Shown here: in pieces, positions 8,852 to 24,748 of the stretch
How the letters are laid out: each line of letters begins with the position of its first letter
How positions within the stretch are numbered: position 1 is the first letter of the stretch
Assembly: GCF_900156165.1 (NCBI RefSeq)
Contig: NZ_FTMY01000001.1
Span: 496,001-560,000 of the forward strand
DNA length: 64,000 nucleotides
Source: Pseudacidovorax sp. RU35E
GTDB taxonomy: Bacteria > Pseudomonadota > Gammaproteobacteria > Burkholderiales > Burkholderiaceae_C
Direction of reading: 5' to 3'
The notes under the pieces: model-generated
What the model was told of the DNA's origin: nothing
Database searches by the model: none
What the model saw: the letters and a program-made list of their open reading frames with translations, nothing else
Made by a program: the position numbers and the translations under genes

Positions 8852-10228
8852 ATGCTCACCGTCGTTGCCTTCGTCGTCGCGCTGGGGCTGTTGATCGCCG
8901 TCCACGAATACGGCCACTACCGTGTGGCCGTGGCCTGCCGGGTGCGTGTGATCCGTTTCTCGATCGGCTTTGGACCGACCTTGCTTCGATGGAAGCCGCG
9001 GCGGCAGCACCCGGGGCAGGACACCGAGTTCGTGATCGGCGCATTGCCGCTCGGCGGTTACGTGCGCATGCTGGACGAGCGCGAAGCGCCCGTCGCGGCC
9101 GAGGAGCGCCATCGCGCCTTCAACACCCAGCCGCTGAAGGCGCGCGCGGCCATCGTGGCCGCGGGCCCGGCGGCCAACCTGTTGCTGGCCGTTGTGCTGT
9201 ACGCCGTCGTCGGCTGGATCGGCGTGCAGGAGCCGGCGCCGGTGATCGGGAAGCCGGCCGCGATGTCCTTTGCTGCCCAGGCCGGCCTCCAGGGCGGCGA
9301 GCGCGTGCTGCGTGCGGGCGACGAGGATCCCGACTCGCTCAGTCCGGTGGCCTCGTTCGAGGACTTGCGGTGGCAGGCGACGCGTGCAGCGCTCGATGGC
9401 CGCGACCTCCGTGTCGAAATCGAAAGCGCACCCGGCCGCGGAACGCGCGTGCTGGTGTTGCCGCTCAGCCGGATGGGCGCGCGGGATGCTGATCCGCAGA
9501 TGTTTGCCAAGATCGGCCTTGCGGCGCCGTTCACCCGGCCGGTGATCGGCGAGGTCATGGCCGATGGCGCCGGGAGCAGGGCGGGCCTGAAGGCGGGCGA
9601 TCAGGTCTTGTCGGTCGGCACGACGGCTGTTGTTGACGGCCAGCATCTGCGAGAGCTCATCCGCCAGTCCGTGGACGGGCGAGAAGGCCGCGCGCAACCC
9701 TGGCATATCGAGCGCGACGGGCACATGCTCACGCTCGATGTGCGCCCGGAGGTGCGCGAGGAGGCAGGCACTTTCGTTGGCCGTATCGGCGCCTACGTGG
9801 GTGCGGCTCCTGAAATGGTGAAGGTGCGGCAGGGCCCGGTGGATGGACTCGTCAAAGGCGTCCAGCGGACCTGGGAGGTGTCGGCCCTGACGCTCAAGAT
9901 GATGGGCAAGATGTTGATCGGCGAGGCCTCGATCAAGAACATCAGCGGGCCGCTCACCATTGCCGACTATGCGGGCAAGTCAGCCAGCCTCGGTCTGACC
10001 CAGTACCTTGTCTTCCTCGCGCTGATCAGCGTGAGTCTTGGGGTGCTGAACCTGCTGCCGCTGCCCGTCCTCGATGGGGGACACCTGATGTATTATCTTT
10101 GGGAGGGCCTGACCGGCAGGGGCGTGTCCGACGCCTGGATGGAACGTCTTCAGCGCGGGGGTGTCGCGTTGCTGCTGGTGATGATGTCGATTGCACTCTT
10201 CAACGACGTGAATCGTCTCTTTGGTTAA
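8852..10228 (+). CDS. rseP: RIP metalloprotease RseP (site-2 protease)
   Basis: Inner-membrane zinc protease that cleaves the anti-sigma factor RseA in the sigmaE envelope stress pathway. The zinc motif HEYGH is at residues 18-22 in the first transmembrane helix. Two PDZ-like periplasmic segments follow (the second around AGLKAGDQVLSVG). The third zinc ligand is in LLPLPVLDGGHL near residue 408, followed by the last membrane helix. Its position directly before bamA is the conserved betaproteobacterial order, and it fits a role in outer-membrane biogenesis control. Confidence 0.96.
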   Translation: MLTVVAFVVALGLLIAVHEYGHYRVAVACRVRVIRFSIGFGPTLLRWKPRRQHPGQDTEFVIGALPLGGYVRMLDEREAPVAAEERHRAFNTQPLKARAAIVAAGPAANLLLAVVLYAVVGWIGVQEPAPVIGKPAAMSFAAQAGLQGGERVLRAGDEDPDSLSPVASFEDLRWQATRAALDGRDLRVEIESAPGRGTRVLVLPLSRMGARDADPQMFAKIGLAAPFTRPVIGEVMADGAGSRAGLKAGDQVLSVGTTAVVDGQHLRELIRQSVDGREGRAQPWHIERDGHMLTLDVRPEVREEAGTFVGRIGAYVGAAPEMVKVRQGPVDGLVKGVQRTWEVSALTLKMMGKMLIGEASIKNISGPLTIADYAGKSASLGLTQYLVFLALISVSLGVLNLLPLPVLDGGHLMYYLWEGLTGRGVSDAWMERLQRGGVALLLVMMSIALFNDVNRLFG

Positions 10229-10270
10229 CCTTCAGCCGGCCCCTGGCGGCGCCGGCCTTCTTCTTCACAC

Positions 10271-12751
10271 ATGAACCAACAGATCAGTCGCTTTCGCCTG
10301 CGCAGCGTGGCAGCGGTGCTCACCAGTGCGTTGGCCGCGACGGCCGCCTGGGCAATCGAGCCCTTCACCGTCCGGGATATCCGTATCGAGGGTCTGCAGC
10401 GTGTCGAGCCCGGCACCGTGTTCGCCTCCATCCCGCTGCGGGTCGGCGAGACCTACACCGACGATCGCGGCTCCGCGGCCATCCGAGCGCTGTTTGATCT
10501 GGGCCTGTTCAAGGATGTGCGCATCGACGTGAACGGCAATGTGGTCGTCGTGATCGTCGAAGAGCGGCCGACCATCGCCGACGTCGACTTTGTCGGCGCC
10601 AAGGAGTTCGACAAGGATGCGTTGAAAAAGGCGCTGCGCGAGGTTGGCCTGACCGATGGCCGTCCCTTCGACAAGGCGCTGGCCGACCGGGCCGAGCAGG
10701 AACTCAAGCGGCAGTACATCTCTCGCAGTCTCTACAACGCCGAGGTGGTGACCACGGTCACGCCCATCGAGCGCAACAGGGTCAACGTGACCTTCACCGT
10801 GACCGAGGGCGCGGCAGCACGCATCCGCGACATCCGGATCGTGGGTGCGTCTGCCTTCAGCGAATCCACGCTGCTCGGCCTGTTCGACCAGGACACGGGC
10901 GGGTGGCTGTCGTGGTACACCAAGTCGAACCAGTACTCGCGCACCAAGCTCAACGCGGACCTCGAGACGCTCAAGCAGTACTACCTGACGCGCGGCTACA
11001 TGGAGTTCCGCATCGACTCCACGCAGGTGGCGATCTCGCCCAACCGGCAAGACCTGTCGATCACCGTCAACATCCACGAGGGTCCCAAGTACGTGGTCTC
11101 TGGCGTGCGGCTGGATGGCAACTTCCTGGGCCGTGAAGACGAGTTCAAGTCGCTGATCACCATCAAGCCTGGCGAGCCCTACAACGGCGACCAGGTGACC
11201 GAGACCACCAAGGCCTTCAACGACTATTTCGCCAGCTTCGGCTACGCCTTCGCGCGCGTGCAGGCCAAGCCTGAGATGGATCGCCAGAACAGTCGGGTGG
11301 CGATGGTGCTGCAGGCCGACCCCTCGCGTCGGGTCTATGTGCGTCGGATCAACGTTTCCGGCAACAACAAGACGCGCGACGAAGTCATCCGTCGGGAATT
11401 CCGCCAGTTCGAGGCTTCCTGGTACGACGGCGATCGCATCAAGCTGTCGCGTGAGCGCGTGGATCGGCTGGGCTACTTCACCGAGGTCAACGTCGACACG
11501 CAGGAAGTGCCCGGTTCGCCAGACCAGGTCGATCTGACCTACAACGTGGTCGAGAAGCCCACCGGCTCGCTGCAGTTGGGGGCCGGCTTCTCCAGTTCCG
11601 ACAAGATCTCGCTGAACTTCGGCATCACGCAGGAAAACGTCTTCGGCTCGGGCAACTACCTGGGCCTGAACGTCAACACGAGCAAGTACAACCGCACGAT
11701 CTCGCTCACGACGACCGACCCGTACTTCACGCAAGACGGCATTTCGCGCACGATCAGTCTCTTCCACCAGACGACGCGGCCGTACTACAGCACTGATGGC
11801 GACTATTCGCTGGTCGCCGAAGGCGGCGCAATTCGTTTCGGCGTGCCTTTCAGCGAAGTGGACACCGTGTTCTTCGGCGCCGGTCTGGAGCGGTACCGGT
11901 TCAAGCCGGGCGATGTCCCAGACTACTCGCTGCTGGCACTCGTCAACCCGGCGCTCGCCAATTACTACCGTGAGCTGTACGGCAAGTCGATTCCGCAGGC
12001 GTACCTGGACTACTTCCGCTGCGGCTTTAAATACGGCGCCAATGGGTACGCGACGTCGCTGGATTGCAATCGCGACTCCGTCTGGGGTGTGCCACTGACA
12101 GTGGGCTGGGCGCGCGACGATCGCGACAGCGCGCTCGTGCCGACCAAGGGCCGCGTGCAGCGTGCGAACCTCGAGTTTGGCGTGGGCGGCGACTTCAGCT
12201 ACGGAAAGACCAGCTATCAGTTCCAGCAGTACGTGCCGCTGTCCAAGCAGTACACCCTGGCCTTCAATGCCGAGCTTGGGTACGCCAAGGCATTCGGTGG
12301 CAAGGACTACCCGATCTTCAAGAACTTCTACGCCGGCGGTCTGGGCTCGATCCGCGGCTTCGAGCAGAACTCGCTGGGTCCTCGCGACACCGTCACCAGT
12401 GCTGCCCTGGGCGGCACGAAGAAGGCGGTGTTCAACATCGAACTGAGCACGCCTTTCCCGGGGGCCGGCAATGACCGGACGCTGCGCCTGTACACCTTCC
12501 TGGATGCAGGTAATGTCTTCGCCGACCGGCGCGTTGGCCAGACCGACGCGCAGTGGAGCGCCCAGCAGCGCCTGCGCGCCTCCTTCGGTCTGGGCGTGAG
12601 CTGGATTTCGCCGCTTGGCCCGCTGCGCATTGCCTACGCGATCCCCATCCGCCAGCAGAAGGAAGTGCCGGATCCCAACAATCCTTTCGTCCCTCTGGTG
12701 CCAGGTGACCGCACGCAGCGTGTCCAGTTCCAGATCGGGACGGCGTTCTGA
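10271..12751 (+). CDS. bamA: Outer membrane protein assembly factor BamA
   Basis: Core of the BAM complex, which folds beta-barrel proteins into the outer membrane. The 826-residue precursor has a signal peptide with predicted cleavage after AATAAWA (about residue 30). Five POTRA domains span roughly residues 31-430 and a 16-strand barrel ends in the outer-membrane signature aromatic RVQFQIGTAF. The barrel contains the conserved AGGLGSIRGFEQN loop (the VRGF/Y lid motif, here IRGF). It is followed 8 bases later by skp. Confidence 0.97.
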   Translation: MNQQISRFRLRSVAAVLTSALAATAAWAIEPFTVRDIRIEGLQRVEPGTVFASIPLRVGETYTDDRGSAAIRALFDLGLFKDVRIDVNGNVVVVIVEERPTIADVDFVGAKEFDKDALKKALREVGLTDGRPFDKALADRAEQELKRQYISRSLYNAEVVTTVTPIERNRVNVTFTVTEGAAARIRDIRIVGASAFSESTLLGLFDQDTGGWLSWYTKSNQYSRTKLNADLETLKQYYLTRGYMEFRIDSTQVAISPNRQDLSITVNIHEGPKYVVSGVRLDGNFLGREDEFKSLITIKPGEPYNGDQVTETTKAFNDYFASFGYAFARVQAKPEMDRQNSRVAMVLQADPSRRVYVRRINVSGNNKTRDEVIRREFRQFEASWYDGDRIKLSRERVDRLGYFTEVNVDTQEVPGSPDQVDLTYNVVEKPTGSLQLGAGFSSSDKISLNFGITQENVFGSGNYLGLNVNTSKYNRTISLTTTDPYFTQDGISRTISLFHQTTRPYYSTDGDYSLVAEGGAIRFGVPFSEVDTVFFGAGLERYRFKPGDVPDYSLLALVNPALANYYRELYGKSIPQAYLDYFRCGFKYGANGYATSLDCNRDSVWGVPLTVGWARDDRDSALVPTKGRVQRANLEFGVGGDFSYGKTSYQFQQYVPLSKQYTLAFNAELGYAKAFGGKDYPIFKNFYAGGLGSIRGFEQNSLGPRDTVTSAALGGTKKAVFNIELSTPFPGAGNDRTLRLYTFLDAGNVFADRRVGQTDAQWSAQQRLRASFGLGVSWISPLGPLRIAYAIPIRQQKEVPDPNNPFVPLVPGDRTQRVQFQIGTAF

Positions 12752-12759
12752 GTCAGTCA

Positions 12760-13296
12760 ATGAAGAAGATGTATTCGTGGCCGTTGGCCGCACTGTTCGC
12801 CGGCCTGATGATGACTGGCGTGTCTCATGCGCAGGACGCCTTCCGCTTCGGCGTCGTCAATCCCGACCGTGTGATGCGCGAGGCGCCCGCAGCCAAGGCG
12901 GCGCAGACACGACTGGAACAGGAGTTCCTGAAGCGTGAGAAGGATCTGAAGGACCAGGAGGCCGCTCTCAAGGCCGCTTCGGACAAGCTCGAGCGCGATT
13001 CGCCCACGCTGTCCGAGACACAGCGAACCCAGCGGCAGCGGCAGCTCGTCGACCAGGATCGCGACTTCCAGCGCAAGCGCCGGGAGTTCCAGGAAGACCT
13101 CAACCTGCGTCGCAGTGAGGAACTGCAGAAGGTCTATGAAAGCGCCCAGCGCGCCATCAAGCAAGTTGCCGAGGCCGAGAAATATGACGTCATCCTCCAG
13201 GATGCCGTCTACGTCAATCCCAAGCACGACATCACCGACAAAGTGATCAAGGCCCTGAACGCAACAGCAGCTCCGAACGGCAGCGGCGGCAAGTGA
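12760..13296 (+). CDS. skp: Periplasmic chaperone Skp/OmpH
   Basis: Trimeric periplasmic chaperone that carries unfolded outer-membrane proteins to BamA. The 178-residue precursor has a signal peptide ([17 protein letters not shown]..., cleavage after VSHA). It then shows the beta strand [14 protein letters not shown] and a long charged helical region (residues about 45-130) forming the tentacle coiled coil. It ends in the typical [20 protein letters not shown]. The location between bamA and lpxD is conserved. Confidence 0.95.
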   Translation: MKKMYSWPLAALFAGLMMTGVSHAQDAFRFGVVNPDRVMREAPAAKAAQTRLEQEFLKREKDLKDQEAALKAASDKLERDSPTLSETQRTQRQRQLVDQDRDFQRKRREFQEDLNLRRSEELQKVYESAQRAIKQVAEAEKYDVILQDAVYVNPKHDITDKVIKALNATAAPNGSGGK

Positions 13297-13306
13297 CGCT
13301 GACGCC

Positions 13307-14293
13307 GTGAGCTTGCTTCTGGGTGAGATCGTTGCCGCGCTCGGTGGCGAGCTGCTCGGCGATGCGGCGATGGTGGTTCAACGGCTTGCGCCACTTGCGG
13401 CTGCGGAGCCAGACGCGATCAGCTTTCTCAGTCACGCGCGCTACCGCAAGGAAATGCTGTCGTCGCGCGCGGGCTGCATCATTGTGGCGCCTGCGCTGCG
13501 TGAGGAAGCTGCCAAGCGCGGCGCCTGTCTCGTCGTCGACGATCCCTACCTGTATTTCGCGCGCCTGACGCAGCTCTGGAAGGCGCGCCACGCGCCGGCC
13601 ACGCCCCCTGGAATCCATCCGTCGGCCGTGGTCGACGCCGATGCCCACGTGGATGCGACGGCGACCGTGGGGCCTCTGTGCGTGATCGAGCGCGGGGCCC
13701 GAATTGGCGCAGGGACGGTCCTCAGATCGCGTGTGACCGTCAGCGAGGATTGCGTCATCGGCGAGCGCTGCCTGCTGCATCCGGGCGTGGTCATCGGCGC
13801 CGATGGTTTCGGGCTGGCGCCTCATCAAGGGGCCTGGGTCAAGATCGAGCAACTGGGCGCGGTGCGCATTGGCAACGATGTGGAGATCGGTGCCAATACC
13901 TGCATTGACCGCGGCGCTCTTGAAGACACCGTGCTCGAGGACGGCGTCAAGCTGGACAACCTGATTCAGATCGGCCACAACGTGCGCATCGGCCGCAATA
14001 CCGCCATGGCGGGCTGCGTGGGTGTGGCGGGCAGTGCCGAGATCGGCGCGCAATGCACGATCGGGGGCGGGGCGGTGGTGCTCGGGCATCTCAAGCTTGC
14101 GGATGGCGTGCATGTCTCCGCCGCCACCGTCGTCACGCGTTCGATCCTCAAGCCGGGGCAGTACACTGGCGTGTTTCCCATTGATGACAACGCAGCCTGG
14201 GAGCGCAATGCCGCCACGCTGCGTCATCTGCACCAGTTGCGAGAGCGCCTGCGTGCGCTCGAAAAGCAAGCCGCCTCCGGCCTGACACCATGA
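13307..14293 (+). CDS. lpxD: UDP-3-O-(3-hydroxyacyl)glucosamine N-acyltransferase
   Basis: Third step of lipid A synthesis: N-acylates UDP-3-O-acylglucosamine using hydroxyacyl-ACP. It starts at GTG 13307. The 328-residue protein has an N-terminal uridine-binding domain and then a left-handed beta helix of hexapeptide repeats. The motifs VIGADGFG and [22 protein letters not shown] surround the catalytic His. Its TGA overlaps the fabZ ATG (ATGA, 14290-14293), indicating translational coupling. Confidence 0.96.
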   Translation: MSLLLGEIVAALGGELLGDAAMVVQRLAPLAAAEPDAISFLSHARYRKEMLSSRAGCIIVAPALREEAAKRGACLVVDDPYLYFARLTQLWKARHAPATPPGIHPSAVVDADAHVDATATVGPLCVIERGARIGAGTVLRSRVTVSEDCVIGERCLLHPGVVIGADGFGLAPHQGAWVKIEQLGAVRIGNDVEIGANTCIDRGALEDTVLEDGVKLDNLIQIGHNVRIGRNTAMAGCVGVAGSAEIGAQCTIGGGAVVLGHLKLADGVHVSAATVVTRSILKPGQYTGVFPIDDNAAWERNAATLRHLHQLRERLRALEKQAASGLTP

Positions 14294-14742
14294 CGAACAC
14301 GCTCGACATCCACCAGATCCTTAAGCTTCTGCCCCATCGCTACCCCTTCCTGCTGGTCGACCGGGTGCTGGACATGGAGAAGGGCAAGCGCATCACGGCG
14401 CTGAAGAACGTCACGATGAACGAGCCCTTCTTCAACGGCCACTTTCCGCATCGCCCTGTGATGCCGGGCGTGCTGATGCTGGAAGCGATGGCTCAGGCGG
14501 CCGCGTTGCTGTCCTTTCGTTCGCTGGACATCGTGCCGGACGACAACACCGTCTACTACTTCGCCGCCATCGACGGCGCGCGCTTCAAGCGGCCGGTGGA
14601 GCCGGGCGACCAGCTGACCCTCGAAGTCGAGATCGACCGCATGAAGGCGGGCATTTCCAAATTCCGTGGCCGCGCCAGGGTGGGCGACGAACTCGCATGC
14701 GAGGCCGAGCTGATGTGCGCCATGCGTCGCATCGAGGCCTGA
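14290..14742 (+). CDS. fabZ: 3-hydroxyacyl-ACP dehydratase FabZ
   Basis: Dehydrates 3-hydroxyacyl-ACP in fatty acid elongation and so competes with lipid A synthesis for the same hydroxyacyl-ACP pool, which explains its place in the lpx cluster. The 150-residue hot-dog protein has [14 protein letters not shown] near the start and the catalytic His in [21 protein letters not shown]. It overlaps lpxD by 4 bases and is followed 3 bases later by lpxA. Confidence 0.97.
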   Translation: MTNTLDIHQILKLLPHRYPFLLVDRVLDMEKGKRITALKNVTMNEPFFNGHFPHRPVMPGVLMLEAMAQAAALLSFRSLDIVPDDNTVYYFAAIDGARFKRPVEPGDQLTLEVEIDRMKAGISKFRGRARVGDELACEAELMCAMRRIEA

Positions 14743-14745
14743 GGC

Positions 14746-15534
14746 ATGCCCCAGATCCATCCGAGCGCCATCGTCGATCCAGCCGCTGAGCTGGACGCGT
14801 CGGTCAGCGTCGGGCCTTATGCGGTCATCGGCCCGAAGGTCCGCATCGGAGCCGGCACGACGGTCGGTGCACATTGCGTGATCGAAGGGCGCACCACCAT
14901 CGGCCGCGACAATCGAATCTTCCAATTCGCGTCGCTCGGCGCCATTCCGCAGGACAAGAAATACGCCGGCGAAGACACCGCCCTGGAAATCGGCGATCGC
15001 AACACGATCCGGGAGTTCTGCACCTTCAATCTCGGTGTACCGGGTGCGGGCGGTATCACGCGTGTGGGCCACGACAATTGGATCATGGCCTATAGCCACA
15101 TCGCGCACGACTGCCGCGTGGGCGACCACACCACGTTGTCGAACAACACCACGCTGGCCGGCCACGTGGAGCTGGGAGATTGGGTGACAGTAGGCGGCCT
15201 CGTGGGGATCCATCAGTTCGTGAAGGTGGGGGCGCATGCGATGGTCGGCTTTGCCACCGCCGTGTCCCAGGACGTTCCGCCCTTCATGCTGGTCGACGGC
15301 AATCCCATGACCGTGCGCGGCTTCAACATTGTGGGACTCAAGCGCCGAGACTTTTCTGCAGGCCGACTGGCGGCCGTCAAGCAGATGCATCGGGTGCTCT
15401 ATCGCCAGGGCCGTACGCTGGAGGATGCGCGCGCCGCCATCGATGCGCTCGCGGGCGAGATGCCCGAAGCCGCAGGCGACGTGCAGCTGATGAGCGCCTT
15501 CCTGTCAGGCAGCACGCGCGGCATTGCACGCTGA
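14746..15534 (+). CDS. lpxA: UDP-N-acetylglucosamine O-acyltransferase
   Basis: First enzyme of lipid A synthesis: transfers a 3-hydroxyacyl chain from ACP to UDP-GlcNAc. The 262-residue protein is a hexapeptide-repeat beta helix ([20 protein letters not shown] onward) with catalytic His in [13 protein letters not shown]. The C-terminal helical domain contains [12 protein letters not shown]. The next gene lpxB starts one base after its stop. Confidence 0.97.
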   Translation: MPQIHPSAIVDPAAELDASVSVGPYAVIGPKVRIGAGTTVGAHCVIEGRTTIGRDNRIFQFASLGAIPQDKKYAGEDTALEIGDRNTIREFCTFNLGVPGAGGITRVGHDNWIMAYSHIAHDCRVGDHTTLSNNTTLAGHVELGDWVTVGGLVGIHQFVKVGAHAMVGFATAVSQDVPPFMLVDGNPMTVRGFNIVGLKRRDFSAGRLAAVKQMHRVLYRQGRTLEDARAAIDALAGEMPEAAGDVQLMSAFLSGSTRGIAR

Positions 15535-15535
15535 G

Positions 15536-16690
15536 ATGGCGGAGGCTTTGGTGTCTTCGCGGCAGTTCGCGATGGTCGCGGGCGAGGCGTCTGGCGATCT
15601 GCTCGCAGGCCTGCTCATCGATGGCATCCGGCCCCGCTGGCCGGATGTATCACTGGTCGGCATTGGCGGGCCCCAGATGCTCGCCCGCGGATTCCAAAGC
15701 TGGTGGCCCCAGGAGAAGCTGGCCGTGCGCGGCTACATCGAGGTGCTGCGCCACTATGCCGAGATCGCCGGCATCCGCCGGCAGTTGCGCGCGCGGTTAC
15801 TGCAAGAATGGCCTCAGCTGTTCATCGGTGTCGACGCCCCCGATTTCAATCTGGACCTGGAAGCGGCGGTGCGCGGCCGTGGCATCCGCACCGTTCATTT
15901 CGTGTGCCCCTCCATCTGGGCATGGCGCGCCGACCGCATCGAGAAGATCCGTGCGGCGGCCGACCATGTTCTGTGCATCTTTCCCTTTGAGCCCTCCCTG
16001 CTGGCCGAACAGGGCGTGTCCGCGAGCTATGTCGGCCATCCGCTGGCCAATGTGATTCCGATGGAAGCGGATGCAGCGGCCGCCCGAAGGGCGCTCGGCC
16101 TTGATGAGGGCCGCCCCGTGGTGGCCATCCTCCCCGGTAGCCGACGCTCGGAACTGCGCTATCTGGCCACACGCTTCTTCGCTGCCGCAGCCCACATGTG
16201 GCGCAGCCGGCCCGAGCTTCAGTTCGTGGCCCCGATCATTCCGAGTCTGCGAGCCGAGGCCGAGACGCTGTTGGCGGCCAGCGATATGGCGGGCGCGATC
16301 CGCTTGGTCGACGGGCGATCGCATCAGGTGTTGGCCGCCTGCGATGTCACGCTGATCGCCAGTGGGACGGCGACCCTGGAAGCGGCGCTCTTCAAGCGCC
16401 CCATGGTGATCGCATACAACATGAATCGCCTCACATGGCGCATGATGCATCGCCAGCAATTGCAGCCTTGGGTGGGCCTGCCGAACATCCTGTGTGGTGA
16501 TTTCGTCGTTCCCGAACTGCTGCAGGATGCGGCCACGCCTCAGGCGCTGGCCGAGGCGACCTTGGCCTGGCTCGATGCGCCCGGGCGTGTGGCCGCGCTG
16601 CGCGAGCGCTTTGCCCAACTCCATGGTGAATTGATGCGCGACACCCCCACGCTCTGTGCCGATGCGATCGAGAAAGTCCTCCAAGCCTGA
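15536..16690 (+). CDS. lpxB: Lipid-A-disaccharide synthase
   Basis: Glycosyltransferase (GT19) that joins UDP-diacylglucosamine and lipid X at the inner-membrane face. ATG 15536 lies one base after the lpxA stop; an in-frame TTG at 15524 inside lpxA is less likely. The 384-residue product has [15 protein letters not shown] at the N terminus, [15 protein letters not shown] in the middle, and [10 protein letters not shown] plus [12 protein letters not shown] in the UDP-binding half. Its 3' end overlaps rnhB by 29 bases. Confidence 0.96.
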   Translation: MAEALVSSRQFAMVAGEASGDLLAGLLIDGIRPRWPDVSLVGIGGPQMLARGFQSWWPQEKLAVRGYIEVLRHYAEIAGIRRQLRARLLQEWPQLFIGVDAPDFNLDLEAAVRGRGIRTVHFVCPSIWAWRADRIEKIRAAADHVLCIFPFEPSLLAEQGVSASYVGHPLANVIPMEADAAAARRALGLDEGRPVVAILPGSRRSELRYLATRFFAAAAHMWRSRPELQFVAPIIPSLRAEAETLLAASDMAGAIRLVDGRSHQVLAACDVTLIASGTATLEAALFKRPMVIAYNMNRLTWRMMHRQQLQPWVGLPNILCGDFVVPELLQDAATPQALAEATLAWLDAPGRVAALRERFAQLHGELMRDTPTLCADAIEKVLQA

Positions 16691-17363
16691 ACAGGTGCCA
16701 CTGGCCTGGGACGCGCCGGGCCTGCTGGCCGGCGTGGACGAAGCTGGGCGCGGGCCGCTGGCCGGCCCCGTGGTCGCGGCCGCGGTCATCCTGGACGAGC
16801 TGCATCCGATCAAAGGGCTGGCCGATTCCAAGGTGCTGACGCCACTTCGGCGCGAAAGGCTCCACGACGAGATCCTGGCCAAGGCCCTGTGTTGCTCGAT
16901 CGCGGTCGCGAGCGTCGACGAAATCGACACCCACAACATCCTTCAGGCGACGATGCTGGCGATGCGCCGTGCCGTCCAGGGCCTGCGCCTGCGCCCGTCG
17001 AAGGTGCTGGTGGATGGCAACCGCCTGCCTCCGCTGGACGTGCTGGCAGAGGCCATCGTCAAGGGCGATGCACGGGTCAAGGCGATTTCCGCCGCCTCGA
17101 TCCTGGCCAAGGTGCACCGTGACCGCCTGTGCCTTTCCCTGCACGATGAATTTCCCCAGTACGGCTTTGCAACCCACAAGGGTTACGGCACGCCCGAGCA
17201 TCTGGCGGCACTGCGCCAGCATGGCGCCTGCATTCACCACCGCCGCTCGTTCTCACCCGTTGCGCAGGCGTTGCAGATCGCCGCAGTCCCCGATGTGGTC
17301 GTCCAGGTGGAAAGCACGTTGCCGACGCGCATCGCGATGCCGCTGGATCGGCTGACACCATGA
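16662..17363 (+). CDS. rnhB: Ribonuclease HII
   Basis: Cleaves the RNA strand of RNA-DNA hybrids and removes single ribonucleotides from DNA. ATG 16662 lies inside the lpxB 3' end; a GTG at 16656 is also possible. The catalytic [13 protein letters not shown] block is near residue 25. [10 protein letters not shown] and [14 protein letters not shown] carry the other acidic residues and the family signature. Length is about 233 residues. The lpxA-lpxB-rnhB order is common in proteobacteria. It overlaps the next gene by 4 bases. Confidence 0.95.
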   Translation: MRSRKSSKPEQVPLAWDAPGLLAGVDEAGRGPLAGPVVAAAVILDELHPIKGLADSKVLTPLRRERLHDEILAKALCCSIAVASVDEIDTHNILQATMLAMRRAVQGLRLRPSKVLVDGNRLPPLDVLAEAIVKGDARVKAISAASILAKVHRDRLCLSLHDEFPQYGFATHKGYGTPEHLAALRQHGACIHHRRSFSPVAQALQIAAVPDVVVQVESTLPTRIAMPLDRLTP

Positions 17364-18154
17364 CCATCCGTCCAGAAGACCCCGTGCGCATCACGTCGCG
17401 CGACAACGTCGTGGTCAAGGACCTCCGGCGTCTTGCGCGCGATGGCGGCGCCTATCGGCGGATGGGTCGCCTGTGGCTCGAAGGCGACCATCTGTGTCGC
17501 GCCGCGCTGGACCGGGGCATGCAGCCGATTGCCAGTGTCTTCGCCGAGTCTTTCTGGCCGCAGGCACCCGCTCGACTCGTGGAGGCTGCGCCCAGGATCT
17601 ACCTGCTTCCGGATGCGCTGCTGGCCGAGGCAAGCGGCCTCGAATCGCCCGCGCCGGTCGGCTTCCTGATGGCTTTGCCAGAGTCGATGGGGCCCCGGCC
17701 GGGCTTGGCGGCGGTGGTGCTGGACCGGCTTCAGGATCCCGGCAACGTGGGGTCCATCCTGCGAAGCGCGTCGGCGTTCGGGTTTGCGCAGGTCCTGGCG
17801 CTCAAAGGCACGGTGGCGCTCTGGTCGCCCAAGGTGCTGCGCGCCGGCATGGGCGCGCACTTCGGCCTGCAATTGGTGGAGGGCATCGAGCCTCCAGCGG
17901 TCGGCCAACTCGGCCTGCCTCTGCTTGCCACGAGTTCCCATCAGGGGGAGTGGCTGCACCGGGCGGCGCTTCCGTGGCCGTGTGCGTGGCTGATGGGGCA
18001 TGAAGGGCAGGGCGTGGGGCCGATGCTGGAGGCGATGGCCACCCAGCGCATCCGCATTGCTCAGCCGGGCGGCGAGGAATCGCTGAACGTGGCAGCGGCG
18101 GCGGCCGTCTGCCTGCACGCCAGCGCCGCCCACCAGATGGCAACGACGGCCTGA
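17360..18154 (+). CDS. TrmH/SpoU-family RNA 2'-O-methyltransferase
   Basis: Probable rRNA or tRNA ribose methyltransferase using S-adenosylmethionine. The 264-residue protein has an N-terminal L30e-like substrate-binding domain ([13 protein letters not shown]). A SPOUT knot domain then shows the three motifs [32 protein letters not shown] and [20 protein letters not shown]. Its exact target base cannot be read from the sequence. It is the last gene of the long rightward cluster and overlaps rnhB by ATGA. Confidence 0.9.
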   Translation: MTIRPEDPVRITSRDNVVVKDLRRLARDGGAYRRMGRLWLEGDHLCRAALDRGMQPIASVFAESFWPQAPARLVEAAPRIYLLPDALLAEASGLESPAPVGFLMALPESMGPRPGLAAVVLDRLQDPGNVGSILRSASAFGFAQVLALKGTVALWSPKVLRAGMGAHFGLQLVEGIEPPAVGQLGLPLLATSSHQGEWLHRAALPWPCAWLMGHEGQGVGPMLEAMATQRIRIAQPGGEESLNVAAAAAVCLHASAAHQMATTA

Positions 18155-18355
18155 ACTGCTTCCCGGGCAACGGGCTCTCGCACCGGGGCTGCAGCGGCAT
18201 CGTGGCGAGGATGTGCTGCATTGCACGCCGGGACGTCAGTTATGCGCGACACACTGTGCAACTTGCCCACAATGGGGCAAAATTGTTAACTTTCGTGTCA
18301 AGGACATCGGCCGAGGTGGCAAGGTTGCCAGCGTGGGTCGTGTTTGCGCTCGGTC
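18155..18355. promoter_or_regulatory. Intergenic region with an inverted repeat upstream of the diguanylate cyclase
   Basis: No gene is seen. TTGCCC (18263-18268) and GGGCAA (18275-18280) form an inverted repeat with a six-base spacer, in a stretch that turns AT-richer (AAAATTGTTAAC follows). It lacks a T run and so is not a normal terminator; an operator or promoter element for the downstream gene is the better guess. Confidence 0.35.
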
Positions 18356-20158
<1,803 letters not shown>

Positions 20159-20273
20159 GCGGCTTTTCGCAAACAGCGTCGCCCGATTCTTTTCTTCGCC
20201 AGAAAATTCCCTAGCACCGTTCGCAGCCAGCGCGGCCGCGAACCTTGGGCGACCGTCTTATCCGGAGAACCCA

Positions 20274-21450
20274 GTGCTTTTGTCCCTCCAAGGGTCTTTT
20301 TCGCCCGCCATCCTGGCGCTCGCTGACGGCACGGTCTTTCTCGGCAAGTCGATCGGTGCCCCCGGCACCACAGTCGGCGAGGTGGTGTTCAACACTGCCA
20401 TCACCGGCTATCAGGAAATCCTCACCGACCCCAGCTACCTGCAGCAGATCGTCACGCTGACGTATCCGCACATCGGTAACTATGGCGTCAACGAGGAGGA
20501 CATCGAAGCCGACAAGATCCAGGCCGCCGGGCTCATCATCAAGGACCTGCCGCTGCTGGCGTCCAACTTCCGCAAGACGCGCAGCCTGAGCGAGTACCTC
20601 GCCGCCAACGGCACCGTCGCGATCGCCGGCATCGACACCCGCCGCCTGACCCGCCACCTGCGCACCCACGGCGCGCAGAACGGCACCATCGTCGGGTTGG
20701 CTGTCGGCGAGACGCCCACACAGAAACGCATCGACGCCGCCATCGCCGCTGCCAAGGCCGCGCCTTCGATGGCCGGCCTGGATCTGGCCAAGGTGGTCTC
20801 CACCCGCCAGACCTACGAGTGGACGCAGACCGAGTGGAAGCTGGGCGCCGGCTACGGCGTGCAGATCACGCCGCGTTTCCATGTCGTGGCCTTCGATTTC
20901 GGCGTCAAGAAGAACATCCTGCGCATGCTGGCCCAGCGCGGCGCTCGCATCACGGTGGTGCCGGCGCAGACGCCCGCGGCGGACGTGCTCAAGCTCAAGC
21001 CCGATGGCGTCTTCCTGGCCAACGGCCCCGGCGATCCGGAGCCCTGCGACTACGCCATCGCCGCGGCGCGCGAGCTGATCGAGACCGGCATCCCCACCTT
21101 CGGCATCTGCCTGGGCCACCAGATCATGGCCCTGGCCTCGGGCGCCAAGACCTTCAAGATGAAGTTTGGCCACCATGGTGGCAACCATCCGGTCAAGGAC
21201 CTGGACAGCGGCCGCGTCTCCATCACCAGCCAGAACCACGGCTTCGCGGTGGACGAGAAGACGCTGCCCGCCAACCTGCGGGCGACGCACATCAGCCTGT
21301 TCGACAACACGCTGCAGGGCCTGGCCCGTACCGACAAGCCGGCCTTCTGCTTCCAGGGCCACCCCGAGGCATCGCCCGGGCCGCACGACATCGGCTACCT
21401 CTTCGACCGCTTCACGGCCCTCATCGAAAAACACAAGGCGGAGGCGGTGA

Positions 21451-21458
<8 letters not shown>
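20274..21458 (+). CDS. carA: Carbamoyl-phosphate synthase small subunit
   Basis: Glutaminase subunit that delivers ammonia to CarB for carbamoyl phosphate used in arginine and pyrimidine synthesis. GTG 20274 is preceded by TCCGGAGAAC, a clear ribosome site, and gives 394 residues beginning [19 protein letters not shown]; the longer upstream frame belongs to no gene. The class-I amidotransferase triad is visible as FGICLGHQ (Cys) and [10 protein letters not shown] (His, Glu). It overlaps carB by 8 bases. Confidence 0.96.
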
Positions 21459-24678
<3,220 letters not shown>

Positions 24679-24686
24679 CCGCCGCA

Positions 24687-24711
24687 GGCGAGCGAGTCCC
24701 TGGGGCTCGCC
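24687..24711 (+). terminator. Stem-loop after carB, no clear T run
   Basis: GGCGAGC (24687-24693) pairs with GCTCGCC (24705-24711). It follows the carB stop by 9 bases but lacks a U-tract, so termination, if any, would be inefficient or Rho-assisted. Confidence 0.4.
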
Positions 24712-24748
24712 CGCTTGCATGGCACGGGCGGCTCGCTAGAGTGCGCGC

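Noticed and set aside
10265-12793. An 842-codon minus-strand frame over bamA
   Set aside because: Exact antisense of BamA codons; no motif. BamA on the plus strand is unambiguous.
18263-18280. Inverted repeat before the diguanylate cyclase as a terminator for the upstream cluster
   Set aside because: Only six base pairs and followed by AAAATTGTTAAC, not a T run; kept only as a possible regulatory element.
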